From: Bin5 sp965221345
GTDB taxonomy: Bacteria; Chloroflexota; Anaerolineae; Caldilineales; Caldilineaceae
Length of the DNA: 64,000 bases
Reading direction: 5' to 3'
NCBI GenBank assembly: GCA_965221345.1
Contig: CBDCSD010000002.1
Coordinates: 3,410,001 to 3,474,000, forward strand
Position 1 is the stretch's first letter, and every line of letters starts with the position of its first letter. Of the stretch, positions 56,251 to 64,000 are shown piece after piece. Under the pieces are notes generated by a model, which was not told where the DNA came from, ran no database searches, and worked only from the letters and a program-made list of their open reading frames with translations. A program made the position numbers and the translations under genes.

Positions 56251-57552
56251 CTAAATAAGTTTGAGTATGCGCAGCGGCGCAGCCATGCAGCCGACCGGCG
56301 GACTGGGATTGGGAGAGGGAGGAGCAGGAACCGGAAGAGACGGCTTGTGGGGTGGGGGCTGCTGGCCAGTATCCGCGAACTGCACGGCAGTCAACGCGTC
56401 GATGCGTCCGTCGCCCTGAATGTACTTGTCGCCCTCGGACTGTCCATTCGCGGAAACGTTTATGTCAACGCTCGTGGCCATCAGCATTTTCTTGATGTCC
56501 GCTGGCCCAAGGCCTCTAGCGGCTCTTAGCATCAGCGCAGCCAAGCCGGCTACATGGGGCGTGGCCATACTCGTGCCGCTGGCCGTCGTATAATATTCAT
56601 CCACCACTTGGCCTACCGACGTACCTGCAGCACGGGCCGCAACGATTTTGCTGCCGGGCGCGACGATGTCCGGCTTGACGCGTCCGTCTGCGGTCGGTCC
56701 CCGGCTGCTGAAACGGGCGACACTGTCCTGGTCGTCGGAAGCGCCCACCGTTATTACCTGCTCAGCCGCTCCGGGGCTGCCGATCGTGCTCTGCCGCGGG
56801 CCGCTGTTTCCTCCCGCCACAACCATTATCTTGCCCAAATCCACGATCGCGTTGCACATCGTGCTCAGCGCATCGGAGCCGTCGCTGTTGCCCCGACTGC
56901 CCAGTGACAGATTCAATACGTCGGCGCCGTTTTGGGCCGCCCACTCCAGGCCGGCCATTACGTTGCTCATTCGTCCGCTGCCATTGTCAGCCAGCGCTTT
57001 GGCCGCCATAATCGTTGCCCCCGGGGCCACACCGACGTACTTTCCCCCGCTCGCGGCCCCCGTCCCTGCTGCCGTAGAGGCAACGTGCGTGCCATGGCCG
57101 TTGCCATCAGCCGCCGAACCCTTCCCACTAAAATCTGCGGTCAGACCGACCCGTCCGGCAAAGTCCGGGTGCGTGGCGTCGATACCCGTGTCAACCACGC
57201 AGATTGTTACCCCTTCCCCGTCATTTCGCAACTGCTCCCAAACTTGGGGCGCTCGTATATGAGGAGTCGAAACATCCAACAAAATGTGGACGACCTCATC
57301 CAGCCATATCTCCGCCACATCGTCCGAATCTGTCAGTTCGTCCAGCGCCGATGGTCTCAACGAAACAGCTGTTGCCGGAATCAGTCTGTACTCTTGATTG
57401 ACCTTGATGGCGCCTGCGCCTGCAGCCAGTCTGCCTATACTTCGTTGACTGCCCGCGGAATGAAACCTGACAATAACCTGCACTTCTTCATTTGCCAGTC
57501 GGGCCTGCTCAATGACATCCCGAACTTGGGCGGAGAATTTCTCCGAATACAT
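56251..57552 (-). CDS. S8-family subtilisin-like serine peptidase without signal peptide
   Basis: A 433-residue subtilase: propeptide-like segment (about 22-90, I9-type fold, EVQVIVRF...AEIWLDE), catalytic Asp121 in VVDTGID, His153 in GHGTHV, oxyanion Asn249 in AGGNSG and Ser328 in SGTSMATPH. A proline-rich tail follows (about 390-425). No signal peptide is visible at the N-terminus (MYSEKFSAQVRD), so the enzyme may be cytoplasmic or use a non-classical route. A stand-alone propeptide-like gene lies upstream on the same strand. Confidence 0.92.
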   Translation of the reverse strand: MYSEKFSAQVRDVIEQARLANEEVQVIVRFHSAGSQRSIGRLAAGAGAIKVNQEYRLIPATAVSLRPSALDELTDSDDVAEIWLDEVVHILLDVSTPHIRAPQVWEQLRNDGEGVTICVVDTGIDATHPDFAGRVGLTADFSGKGSAADGNGHGTHVASTAAGTGAASGGKYVGVAPGATIMAAKALADNGSGRMSNVMAGLEWAAQNGADVLNLSLGSRGNSDGSDALSTMCNAIVDLGKIMVVAGGNSGPRQSTIGSPGAAEQVITVGASDDQDSVARFSSRGPTADGRVKPDIVAPGSKIVAARAAGTSVGQVVDEYYTTASGTSMATPHVAGLAALMLRAARGLGPADIKKMLMATSVDINVSANGQSEGDKYIQGDGRIDALTAVQFADTGQQPPPHKPSLPVPAPPSPNPSPPVGCMAAPLRILKLI

Positions 57553-57877
57553 CGTCCAAACTCCTCATGATAGCGTTCAATCACAACGTCCAGCCGGTCA
57601 GTCAGGGAAAAGCCTCGAGTGACCATGGCCGCGTCAGTGCTGCAAGCATGCAGCACCGTCCACATCCAACTGAACTCTTGTCCAGCTGTTTCTGAACAGT
57701 CGTCTCTCTGTGCGTCAGCGCGATTGATACTGAAGACCTATGACCTGGTCCGGTATGTTAAAGAGACCAGGCAGCCGGTAGATCGGCTCAGTTTCAGGCC
57801 ATACTGCGCTAAGGGCGTCTTGGTTGCCTCAGTGCCGTCCCTAAGTCCCCAAGACCTCAACTTCCCGTTTCAAAATC
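57553..57877. other. Intergenic region between subtilase and propeptide-like gene
   Basis: 325 bp without a supported gene or repeat. A weak frame on the plus strand has no recognisable family features. The promoter of the subtilase gene is expected here but no clear -35/-10 pair was identified. Confidence 0.4.
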
Positions 57878-58180
57878 TTACATTGTCTGAACTTCGCCGT
57901 CTTCCTCGACCCTGACGAGCCACGATTCTGTCAACAGCGCCTTTAGGCCTTGCCCAGGGCCGCTCACAGCGTAACAAGGAACGAGCGTTGTCTGATGCCG
58001 CACGACAAATCCCGCTCTCTCAATTGCTGCCTGTTGCTCCCGCCCCGATTCACTGACGTGCAGAAGCAGGAAAATCGTCGCGGCCGGCTCCTCTGCGATC
58101 CGTCTTTCCAAACTGCTGGCTAATCTTTGCATTGGCCCTTCTGACATGTCTATCACGCCCGCTGCACGCGTGACATTCAT
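57878..58180 (-). CDS. Stand-alone subtilase propeptide (I9)-like small protein
   Basis: A 100-residue protein. Residues ~34-95 read ATIFLLLHVSESG, an AAIERAG helix, TTLVPCYAVSG and WLVRVEED, which follows the same strand-helix-strand order as the propeptide of the neighbouring subtilase (VIVRFHSAG, RLIPATAVSL, VAEIWLDE). This resembles stand-alone I9 inhibitors/chaperones such as POIA1. It precedes the subtilase on the same strand. Identification rests on pattern similarity only. Confidence 0.55.
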   Translation of the reverse strand: MNVTRAAGVIDMSEGPMQRLASSLERRIAEEPAATIFLLLHVSESGREQQAAIERAGFVVRHQTTLVPCYAVSGPGQGLKALLTESWLVRVEEDGEVQTM

Positions 58181-58255
58181 CCTAAGTCTAACAGAACTGC
58201 CAACTTGAACCGAACTGAAAAAGCATTAACTGCCGTCAAATCGAGGATACCCAGG

Positions 58256-59857
58256 CTACGTCAGATGATCGTAGGCAATTAGTGTAAGGAACTCGACAAA
58301 CTCGTCGGTCAGAATTAGCCTGTCCAAAATCTCAGCCGACTCCTCCAACCTGCCTGGGCCATATTCCCCCAGTCTCTTCAGTTCCTCGTCACGGATCTGC
58401 TCGTACAGCTCGCGTGTGACCGTAGTCCCATCCTCCAGCTTGGCTTGGTGGCGAATCCACTGCCATATCTGCGAGCGGGAAATCTCGGCGGTCGCCGCGT
58501 CCTCCATCAGATTGTAGATGGCCACCGCGCCATTTCCCAACAGCCACGCATTCAAATATTGGAGCGAGACATCCACATTCGTGCGCAGACCACTCTCCGT
58601 AATTGTACCGCCCGGAACGCCTACGTCGACAATCTGCGCCGCCGTCACCGCCACATCCTCTCTCATGACGTGCTTCTGGTGCGGCGCGCCCCCAGTGGCC
58701 TCTTCGAAAATCCCGCGCGCCAACTGCACTAGATCAGGATGTGCTACCCACGTGCCATCGCAGCCGTCGCCGGATTCCCGCTCCTTGTCCGCGCGCACCT
58801 TTGCTAACGCCTCCTCGTTGATCTCCGGATCCCGGCGACTAGGTATGAATGCAGCCATTCCGCCGATTGCATGCGCTCCCCGACTGTGACAGGTTCGAAC
58901 CAGGAGTTCGGTGTAGGCTCGCATAAACGGTGTCGTCATCGTAACCTGTGCCCGCTCTGGCAGGACCGTATCAGGACTGTTGCGGAACTTCTTGATCGCG
59001 CTGAAAATGTAGTCCCACCGGCCCGCGTTCAATCCCGCCGAATAGTCACGCAACTCGTAGAGAATCTCTTCCATCTCCAGCGCAGCCAGGATCGTCTCGA
59101 TCAGTACTGTCGCCCGGAAAGAGCCGTGGGTAATGCCCAGCGCCTCTTCAGCGTGTGCAAACACTTCGGCCCACAGTCGCGCTTCTAAATGGTTCTCCAA
59201 CTTGGGAAGGTAGAAATAGCATGAGCTGCCCCGCCGCTGGCGTTCCGCCGCATTGTGGAAAACATACAGCCCCACATCGAACAGACTGGCTGAGATCGGA
59301 TCACCATTTACCAATACATTCTTTTCCACAAGGTGCCAGCCGCGCGGCCTCACCAGCAGCGTCGCGATCTCGTCATTGAGTTCATAGACCCGCCCCCTGG
59401 CCTCATCCTCAAGTCGAATCTGTCGACGAACTGCATCATATAGGTTCAACTGCCCATCCACACAGTTTTCCCATGTTGGGGAGTTGGCGTCCTCAAAGTC
59501 CGCCATGAAGACATCTGCCCCGGAATTGAGTGCATTGATCACCATCTTGCGGTCGACCGGACCGGTAATCTCAGCCCAGCGCTGTTGCAAATCATCGGGC
59601 GTGTCGGTTACCTGCCAGTTGCCGTTCCGCACTTCATTCGTTTCTGGCAGGAAGCCTGGAATATCGCCGGCGTCGATGCGGACCTGACGCGCCGCACGAG
59701 CCGCCAGCAACTCCTGACGCCTGGCATCGAACTTGCCGTGCAATTCTGCGACAAACGCCAGCGCCTCTGGAGTCAGAATCCTTTCCGAAGCAGGAAAAGT
59801 CTCGCCGACTACTTGCACGTCCACCTGGTTTCGCACGCGATTATTCTCCCGTGACAT
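58256..59857 (-). CDS. aceB: Malate synthase A
   Basis: The start at the ATG preceded by AAGGAG gives 533 residues, the usual length for isoform A. A longer frame would run back through the promoter and a mobile element. The enzyme joins glyoxylate and acetyl-CoA to malate. DFEDANSPTWENCVDGQLNL and NVDVSLQYLNAWLLGNG are characteristic. Isocitrate lyase is not in the window. The promoter at 59931-59903 lies just beside MITE copy d. Confidence 0.95.
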   Translation of the reverse strand: MSRENNRVRNQVDVQVVGETFPASERILTPEALAFVAELHGKFDARRQELLAARAARQVRIDAGDIPGFLPETNEVRNGNWQVTDTPDDLQQRWAEITGPVDRKMVINALNSGADVFMADFEDANSPTWENCVDGQLNLYDAVRRQIRLEDEARGRVYELNDEIATLLVRPRGWHLVEKNVLVNGDPISASLFDVGLYVFHNAAERQRRGSSCYFYLPKLENHLEARLWAEVFAHAEEALGITHGSFRATVLIETILAALEMEEILYELRDYSAGLNAGRWDYIFSAIKKFRNSPDTVLPERAQVTMTTPFMRAYTELLVRTCHSRGAHAIGGMAAFIPSRRDPEINEEALAKVRADKERESGDGCDGTWVAHPDLVQLARGIFEEATGGAPHQKHVMREDVAVTAAQIVDVGVPGGTITESGLRTNVDVSLQYLNAWLLGNGAVAIYNLMEDAATAEISRSQIWQWIRHQAKLEDGTTVTRELYEQIRDEELKRLGEYGPGRLEESAEILDRLILTDEFVEFLTLIAYDHLT

Positions 59858-59902
59858 GGAGCGCTCCTTGTGTGAAAGGGAAGAGGTAAGAGGAACTACC
59901 TT

Positions 59903-59931
59903 AGCATACCCAGAACATGGAAAGTCGTCAA
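59903..59931 (-). promoter_or_regulatory. Promoter of aceB, next to MITE copy d
   Basis: Minus strand TTGACG (59931-59926), 17-nt spacer, TATGCT (59908-59903), 46 nt before the ATG. The 10-bp duplication beside copy d ends 9 nt before the -35, the same spacing as for sixA and mtnA. Confidence 0.75.
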
Positions 59932-59950
59932 CACTGGCGCTGGAAGATGC

Positions 59951-60071
59951 CAAGGCAATTGCATGAAATTGGGACAAACCCACGTGAGGCTGCCTGAATC
60001 GGGTAGGGGCGCCCCTTGTGGGCGCCCTTCGTCGGCTATTTTGGCGTCCGAATTACGTTGCAATTGCCCTG
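59951..60071. mobile_element. MITE-like element copy d (minimal, 1 hairpin unit)
   Basis: 121 bp: left end CAAGGCAATTGCATGAAATT, right end in reverse complement CAGGGCAATTGCAACGTAAT. Perfect 10-bp flanking direct repeats TGGAAGATGC at 59941-59950 and 60072-60081. One GGGCGCCC-CTTGT-GGGCGCCC hairpin sits between the left arm (GTGAGGCTGCCTGAATC) and right arm (GTCGGCTATTTTGGCGTCCG). This is the simplest form of the family and shows that array growth is separate from mobility. Confidence 0.9.
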
Positions 60072-60824
60072 TGGAAGATGCACTGCTTTTTCCACGAAAA
60101 AGCGCCCTGCACTGTCTCAATCAAAGAATTTTCGCGCTGAAAAACTGGATCGAACTCTCAAAAGCAATAATTCGAAGTCTCGGCGGGCATACATTGGATC
60201 CCGGGACAACCCGCTAGGATCTGGGGCGTGTCTCACTGCTCTTCACTCCTGCCTCTCCGACAGGTGCATCCCGGACTACTCCCCCTCTGCAATCTGCCCT
60301 TCCAACTGACCCCAAAAGGATCCGCTGAAAAGGCATCAGCCGTTCGCCTACAATCCTGAAAATCCACAAAAATCCTGCAAATCCTGCTTCAGACAACGTC
60401 CACCCAAGAATCTGGAGCAGACCCAGACCCGCCCACTGTGTTGACCAGACGGAGGCCACGCATTTACACTGATGTCTCGGCCTACCTTATTGAGCCCAGT
60501 TCATTCGCCGCCCACCGCAATAGTAAGCAGATACAGCTAAATACCGGATGTTGAGCGTCGGGCGGACAGAAGCGCCGACAGGCCGCACGAAACGAAGTGA
60601 TCCGACCAGGTGCCCACACTGGCTGCAACCTGGCCGAACGCGAGTAGGCGGGCAACGGTCCTTCCTGGGCGTTGGCAACTCCTTACCGACGCCAAATGCT
60701 CGTCTTGAACAGTATTTGGAGAAAACGAATGCTTTCTCAACTACCCAGGCTTGGCCTCTAACCTTTCTTTGCCACTTTTCGGTTCTCGACCCTGCGCCGC
60801 CGATGCGAAGATTCAGGCAATACT
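60072..60824. other. Non-coding region right of MITE copy d
   Basis: About 750 bp without a supported gene. It includes the right target duplication of copy d (60072-60081) and dispersed repeat copy 2 (60264-60413). Open frames in 60537-60862 have no recognisable domain. Confidence 0.45.
60264..60413. repeat. Dispersed intergenic repeat, copy 2
   Basis: Matches 24832-24982 with scattered substitutions and small indels; blocks CCCTCTGCAATCTGCCCTTC, GACCCCAAAAGGAT and ATCCTGCAAATCCTGCTTCA are identical. Confidence 0.8.
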
Positions 60825-63542
60825 ATGACAACCGTCGCCAATCCACATCCCAAGAAAAGTAGTACCACTTGCCTTCCCTTGAATACACCGGACGCGGCGC
60901 TGTCCCTCGTTGGTGGGAAAGGCCAGAATCTGGCCAGGTTGGCAAGCGCCGGGTTTCCTGTTCCTAATGGATTTATCGTTACCACTGACGGTTACAATGA
61001 ATTCACAGAGGACGCCGGATTATCGGGCTGGATGGCCGCCGAAGCCGGTTCGATTGACGCCGGCGATCCGGTCGCGTTGGCAGCACTCTCCGACAGACTG
61101 CGAGCCCGCCTGCGAGCCAGCCAAATACCCGACAAGGTTGCTGTGCAAATCTGCTCCGCGTATTCGGAACTGGGCCGGCCCCATGTAGCGGTGCGATCTT
61201 CTGCCACCGCCGAGGATTTGCCTGGCATGTCCTTCGCCGGCCAGCAAGACACAGTGCTCAACGTACTGGGAGACGACGCCTTGCTGCACGCAGTAGTGGA
61301 GTGCTGGAGCAGCTTGTGGACCGCCCGCGCCATCGCTTATCGAGCGCGCAACAGCATCGACCAGTCGGCTGTCTCGCTGGCAGTTGTCGTGCAGATGATG
61401 ATTCAGAGCGATACATCGGGCGTCCTTTTCACCGCCAACCCTTTGACAGGCCGGCGTGCCGAAACGGTGATCGACGCAACATTTGGCCTGGGCGAAGCGC
61501 TGGTAAGCGGGCGGGTGGAGCCGGACCACTACGTTGTCGAGACCAACACTTGCCATATCCTCAAGAAACAACTGGGTGCCAAGGCAAAAGTCGTCCGCGG
61601 GCTAGCTGCCGGTGGCGTCGAAGAACTTCATGCAGAGCGCCGCTTGGAACAGGCGCTCCCGGACGAACAGATCACCAAGTTGACGGCGATGGGCCAGCGC
61701 GTTGCTGACCTCTACGACTTTCCCCAGGACATCGAATGGGCCTTTGCCGAAGGCAACCTTTTCCTGTTGCAGTCTCGCCCCATTACCTCGCTCTTCCCAT
61801 TGCCGCATTTGGTGGATGACGGCGACCTGAACGTGTTCCTTTCCCTGGGCGCCATCCAAGGAGTCCTTGGACCGTTCACCCCCCTGGGTCTGGACTTTGT
61901 CGGGGGCCTCTTTGCCGGACTAGCCCAACTCTTCTCCAGAGACGCCACCATCTATAATCAGTCGCTAATTCGTTCCGCCGCCGAACGACCTTGGATCGAC
62001 GTCACCGGCGCCTTGCGCAATCCTATTGGCCGTCGTATCTTTTCCAGGGCCTTTCCTTTGGTCGATCCAGGCGCAGCGCAGAACCTACGCACACTTTTCG
62101 CCGACCCTCGCCTGGAAGCCGGAGCGATTAGTCTGAATGCTACCGGCAGTCTTGCACCCTTCCTCTTTCGTATACTGAAGTCTGCTGCGCGGGCTTTCTT
62201 CAGACCGGATGCAGTTGCACGGGAGATCTGTTTCGCCGCCGATGCACAGGTCGCCGCCGTGGCAGAGAGAGCGCGCACTGCACGTACTCTTGACGAGCGA
62301 ACTGATCTCTGCGAGTGGTTGTGTTACAACGCCATGTTTCCTTTTCTGTTGCCTTGCTTTGTCCCCCCGGTCCTGGTCGGCTATGTCTCACTGGCAGCAT
62401 TGAGCCGGCTGGGCTCGAGACTGGCACGAGCAGATAATGATTTATCACCCCAATTGGCCCTAGAACTGACTCGCAGTCTGCCGAACAATGTGACGACGGA
62501 AATGGACCTGGAACTCTGGCAAGTAGCAAAGCGGATCCGTCAGGAATCAGCCGCGTCCGCCGCATTCGTCGCCGCCGATCCTTCGACTCTGGCCCTGGAT
62601 TTTCAGAAAGGGAAGCTGCCTGCCCCGATCCAGACGGCTCTGACCGAGTTCCTGGACCGTTATGGAATGCGTGGGTTGGCGGAGATCGATTTCGGGCAAC
62701 CTCGTTGGCGTGAGCAACCGCTCCCGATTTTCAGCGCGCTCCAGAGTTATCTGACCATCGCCGACGAGACCGCCGCGCCGGACCGCGTGTTCCGCCAGGG
62801 CCAGAAGGCCGCCGCTCTGGCAACCAAACGCTTGGCCGACGCCGCCAGCGACGCCTGGCGCACACCGTTGGCTGAATCGCTCGTGTATTGGCTGGCGAAA
62901 CGCGTTCGTGCCCTGGCAGGCTTTCGCGAAAGTCCCAAATTTACGATGATCCGGTCAGCGGGAATAGCGCGCGAGGCACTCCTTGAAAGCGGGCGGGAAC
63001 TGGTAGACAACGGCGTTCTGGAACGTGCCGACGACCTGTTCTTCTTGACAATGCGCGAACTGAAGACGCTGGCAATGAACGCGCCTGGGGATTGGCAAAG
63101 GCTGGTCCGGGCGAGGCGACAAACCTACCGCAACGAACAACGCCGTAAGCCTATCCCCCGTCTGCTGCTCAGTGACGGTACGGCCTTCTTTGCGGGCCTC
63201 TCCCCGTCGGACGGCGCAGACGAAACCTCACTTGTCGGCTCAGGTGTTTCGCCGGGCCTGGTCGAAGGCACTGTCCAGGTTGTATTAAATCCTCTGGAGA
63301 CCAGGCTCCAACCCGGCGACATCCTCGTCTGTCCAGGCACCGATCCTTCCTGGACACCACTTTTCCTCGCCGCCGGTGGGCTGGTTATGGAAGTGGGCGG
63401 AATGATGACGCATGGTTCCGTGGTCGCCCGTGAATACGGCATTCCTGCTGTCGCCGGCGTGGACCGGGCGACCGAGCGTTTGCAGACCGGCCAGAAAGTG
63501 CGTGTCGATGGCAGCAGCGGCAGGATTGAACTGCTGAACTGA
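60825..63542 (+). CDS. PEP-synthase-like phosphotransferase with rifampicin-phosphotransferase architecture
   Basis: The 905-residue protein has an N-terminal ATP-grasp PPDK/PEP-synthase domain (about 15-325: GGKGQNLARL, VAVRSSATAEDLPG, GVLFTANP, QSRPITSL), a long helical middle part (about 340-770) and a C-terminal swivelling phosphohistidine domain ending the protein (MMTHGSVVAREYGIPAV, His863). PEP synthase would continue with a PEP-binding barrel after the histidine; its absence and the helical centre match rifampicin phosphotransferases. It may inactivate a rifamycin-type compound or phosphorylate another small molecule. Acquisition of resistance in this strain is not shown. Confidence 0.82.
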   Translation: MTTVANPHPKKSSTTCLPLNTPDAALSLVGGKGQNLARLASAGFPVPNGFIVTTDGYNEFTEDAGLSGWMAAEAGSIDAGDPVALAALSDRLRARLRASQIPDKVAVQICSAYSELGRPHVAVRSSATAEDLPGMSFAGQQDTVLNVLGDDALLHAVVECWSSLWTARAIAYRARNSIDQSAVSLAVVVQMMIQSDTSGVLFTANPLTGRRAETVIDATFGLGEALVSGRVEPDHYVVETNTCHILKKQLGAKAKVVRGLAAGGVEELHAERRLEQALPDEQITKLTAMGQRVADLYDFPQDIEWAFAEGNLFLLQSRPITSLFPLPHLVDDGDLNVFLSLGAIQGVLGPFTPLGLDFVGGLFAGLAQLFSRDATIYNQSLIRSAAERPWIDVTGALRNPIGRRIFSRAFPLVDPGAAQNLRTLFADPRLEAGAISLNATGSLAPFLFRILKSAARAFFRPDAVAREICFAADAQVAAVAERARTARTLDERTDLCEWLCYNAMFPFLLPCFVPPVLVGYVSLAALSRLGSRLARADNDLSPQLALELTRSLPNNVTTEMDLELWQVAKRIRQESAASAAFVAADPSTLALDFQKGKLPAPIQTALTEFLDRYGMRGLAEIDFGQPRWREQPLPIFSALQSYLTIADETAAPDRVFRQGQKAAALATKRLADAASDAWRTPLAESLVYWLAKRVRALAGFRESPKFTMIRSAGIAREALLESGRELVDNGVLERADDLFFLTMRELKTLAMNAPGDWQRLVRARRQTYRNEQRRKPIPRLLLSDGTAFFAGLSPSDGADETSLVGSGVSPGLVEGTVQVVLNPLETRLQPGDILVCPGTDPSWTPLFLAAGGLVMEVGGMMTHGSVVAREYGIPAVAGVDRATERLQTGQKVRVDGSSGRIELLN

Positions 63543-63599
63543 TGTCGCTGAACTCAAGCTGCTAAGCAGATTTCGACGGGGGCGTTTCCAACGCATCCC

Positions 63600-64000
63600 T
63601 TAGCTGCCGTTCACCGAGTATACGCGCCCAAAAATCTGCCTCAGGCGCTCGGTGACCGCTGCCGGAAGCGCCGGCCTCAGCAGCGAATCCACATTCTCCT
63701 CCAAATGCCGGACACTTCCCGTGCCCGTTAGCACCACGTCTATGCCAGGCTCGTGACGGCAAAACCGGTATGCCGCCTCTGGCAAAGTCCGCGCGTCGCT
63801 CTCCTCCAGTACCCATGCAAGCGGCTCAAATAGGTCCAACGCATCAGCGTCGATCTCTCCGCTTCGGCGCAACTCAACCAGAATTTCCCGCAAACATGCG
63901 GGATTGCTGAAGGCCCGCCTTACCGCAAACATACATTCTGTGGCGATCTGTTTCTCGCGCGTAGCCTGCAATACCGCGCCGCGGGCCGTCTGATTGAGAA
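63600..64000 (-). CDS. Aldo/keto reductase, C-terminal part (5' end outside window)
   Basis: The frame is open to the right window edge, so only the last ~133 residues are visible. Text includes MFAVRRAFSNP, AYRFCRHEPGIDVVLTGTGSVRHLEENV and RLRQIFG, matching the C-terminal cofactor region of aldo/keto reductases that bind NADPH through the TGT/S loop. Catalytic residues lie outside the window. Convergent with the phosphotransferase gene. Confidence 0.8.
   Translation of the reverse strand, partial: LNQTARGAVLQATREKQIATECMFAVRRAFSNPACLREILVELRRSGEIDADALDLFEPLAWVLEESDARTLPEAAYRFCRHEPGIDVVLTGTGSVRHLEENVDSLLRPALPAAVTERLRQIFGRVYSVNGS

Noticed and set aside
59858..59983. N-terminal extension of malate synthase by 42 residues
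   Set aside because: It would pass through the aceB promoter and into mobile element d; the ATG at 59857 has a good ribosome site and matches family length.
60825..63542. Phosphoenolpyruvate synthase (ppsA)
   Set aside because: The phosphohistidine domain is at the C-terminus and no PEP-binding barrel follows.

Overview
This 64 kb window looks like a chromosomal stretch of a Chloroflexota-type bacterium, probably Anaerolineae or Caldilineales-like. That placement is inferred from the gene repertoire, the GC-rich codon use and the style of the intergenic repeats; no rRNA is present to settle it. About 47 protein genes and three tRNA genes are supported. Most are housekeeping genes in short same-strand groups, often with ATGA start/stop overlaps.

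Layout: 0-3.3 kb holds the end of polyphosphate kinase and a two-gene BsuBI/PstI-type restriction-modification system. 3.4-9.4 kb holds a DtxR-family regulator with a leaderless-type promoter and a MacB/HlyD-type ABC exporter whose permease is an internal tandem duplication. 9.4-16.6 kb holds metabolic genes (PLP dehydratase, CoA-transferase, ketopantoate reductase, SixA phosphatase, alditol oxidase, a nucleotidyltransferase-fold protein). 18.6-24.1 kb holds an SDR, a HIT protein, a class V aminotransferase and a NatAB-like ABC transporter. 25.5-34.9 kb is rich in SAM metabolism: a SAM-I riboswitch with terminator controls mtnA, and ahcY and metK lie downstream. Between them sit a LOG protein, peptidase E, a PfkB kinase, an acetyltransferase, and an AAA ATPase with a small nuclease-like partner (a possible defence pair). 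36-48 kb holds tRNA-Pro, -Gly and -Met, era, mutS2, a polysaccharide-assembly cluster (two Wzz-like proteins, a BY-kinase homologue with a degraded P-loop, rfbA, rfbB), a potassium channel and recO. 49-54.6 kb holds a PerR-like repressor with palindromic boxes, overlapped by a P1B-4 metal ATPase, then clpC. 55-64 kb holds a subtilase with a stand-alone propeptide-like protein, malate synthase, a rifampicin-phosphotransferase-like enzyme and the end of an aldo/keto reductase.

The most unusual feature is a family of four non-autonomous mobile elements (13171-13498, 17023-18361, 24999-25466, 59951-60071). All share imperfect terminal inverted repeats beginning CAGGGCAA or a one-base variant and are flanked by 10-bp direct repeats (two perfect, two 9/10) that differ at each site. 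Inside, a 58-bp GC-rich hairpin unit is present in 1, 3, 7 or 22 copies. In three of the four copies one element end, plus the 10-bp duplication, plus exactly 9 bp, runs into a TTGAC(A/T/G) -35 box of a host promoter (sixA, mtnA, aceB). The fourth has a weaker candidate at the same spacing. This suggests a transposition system that inserts at a fixed position just upstream of promoters. No transposase is encoded in the window.
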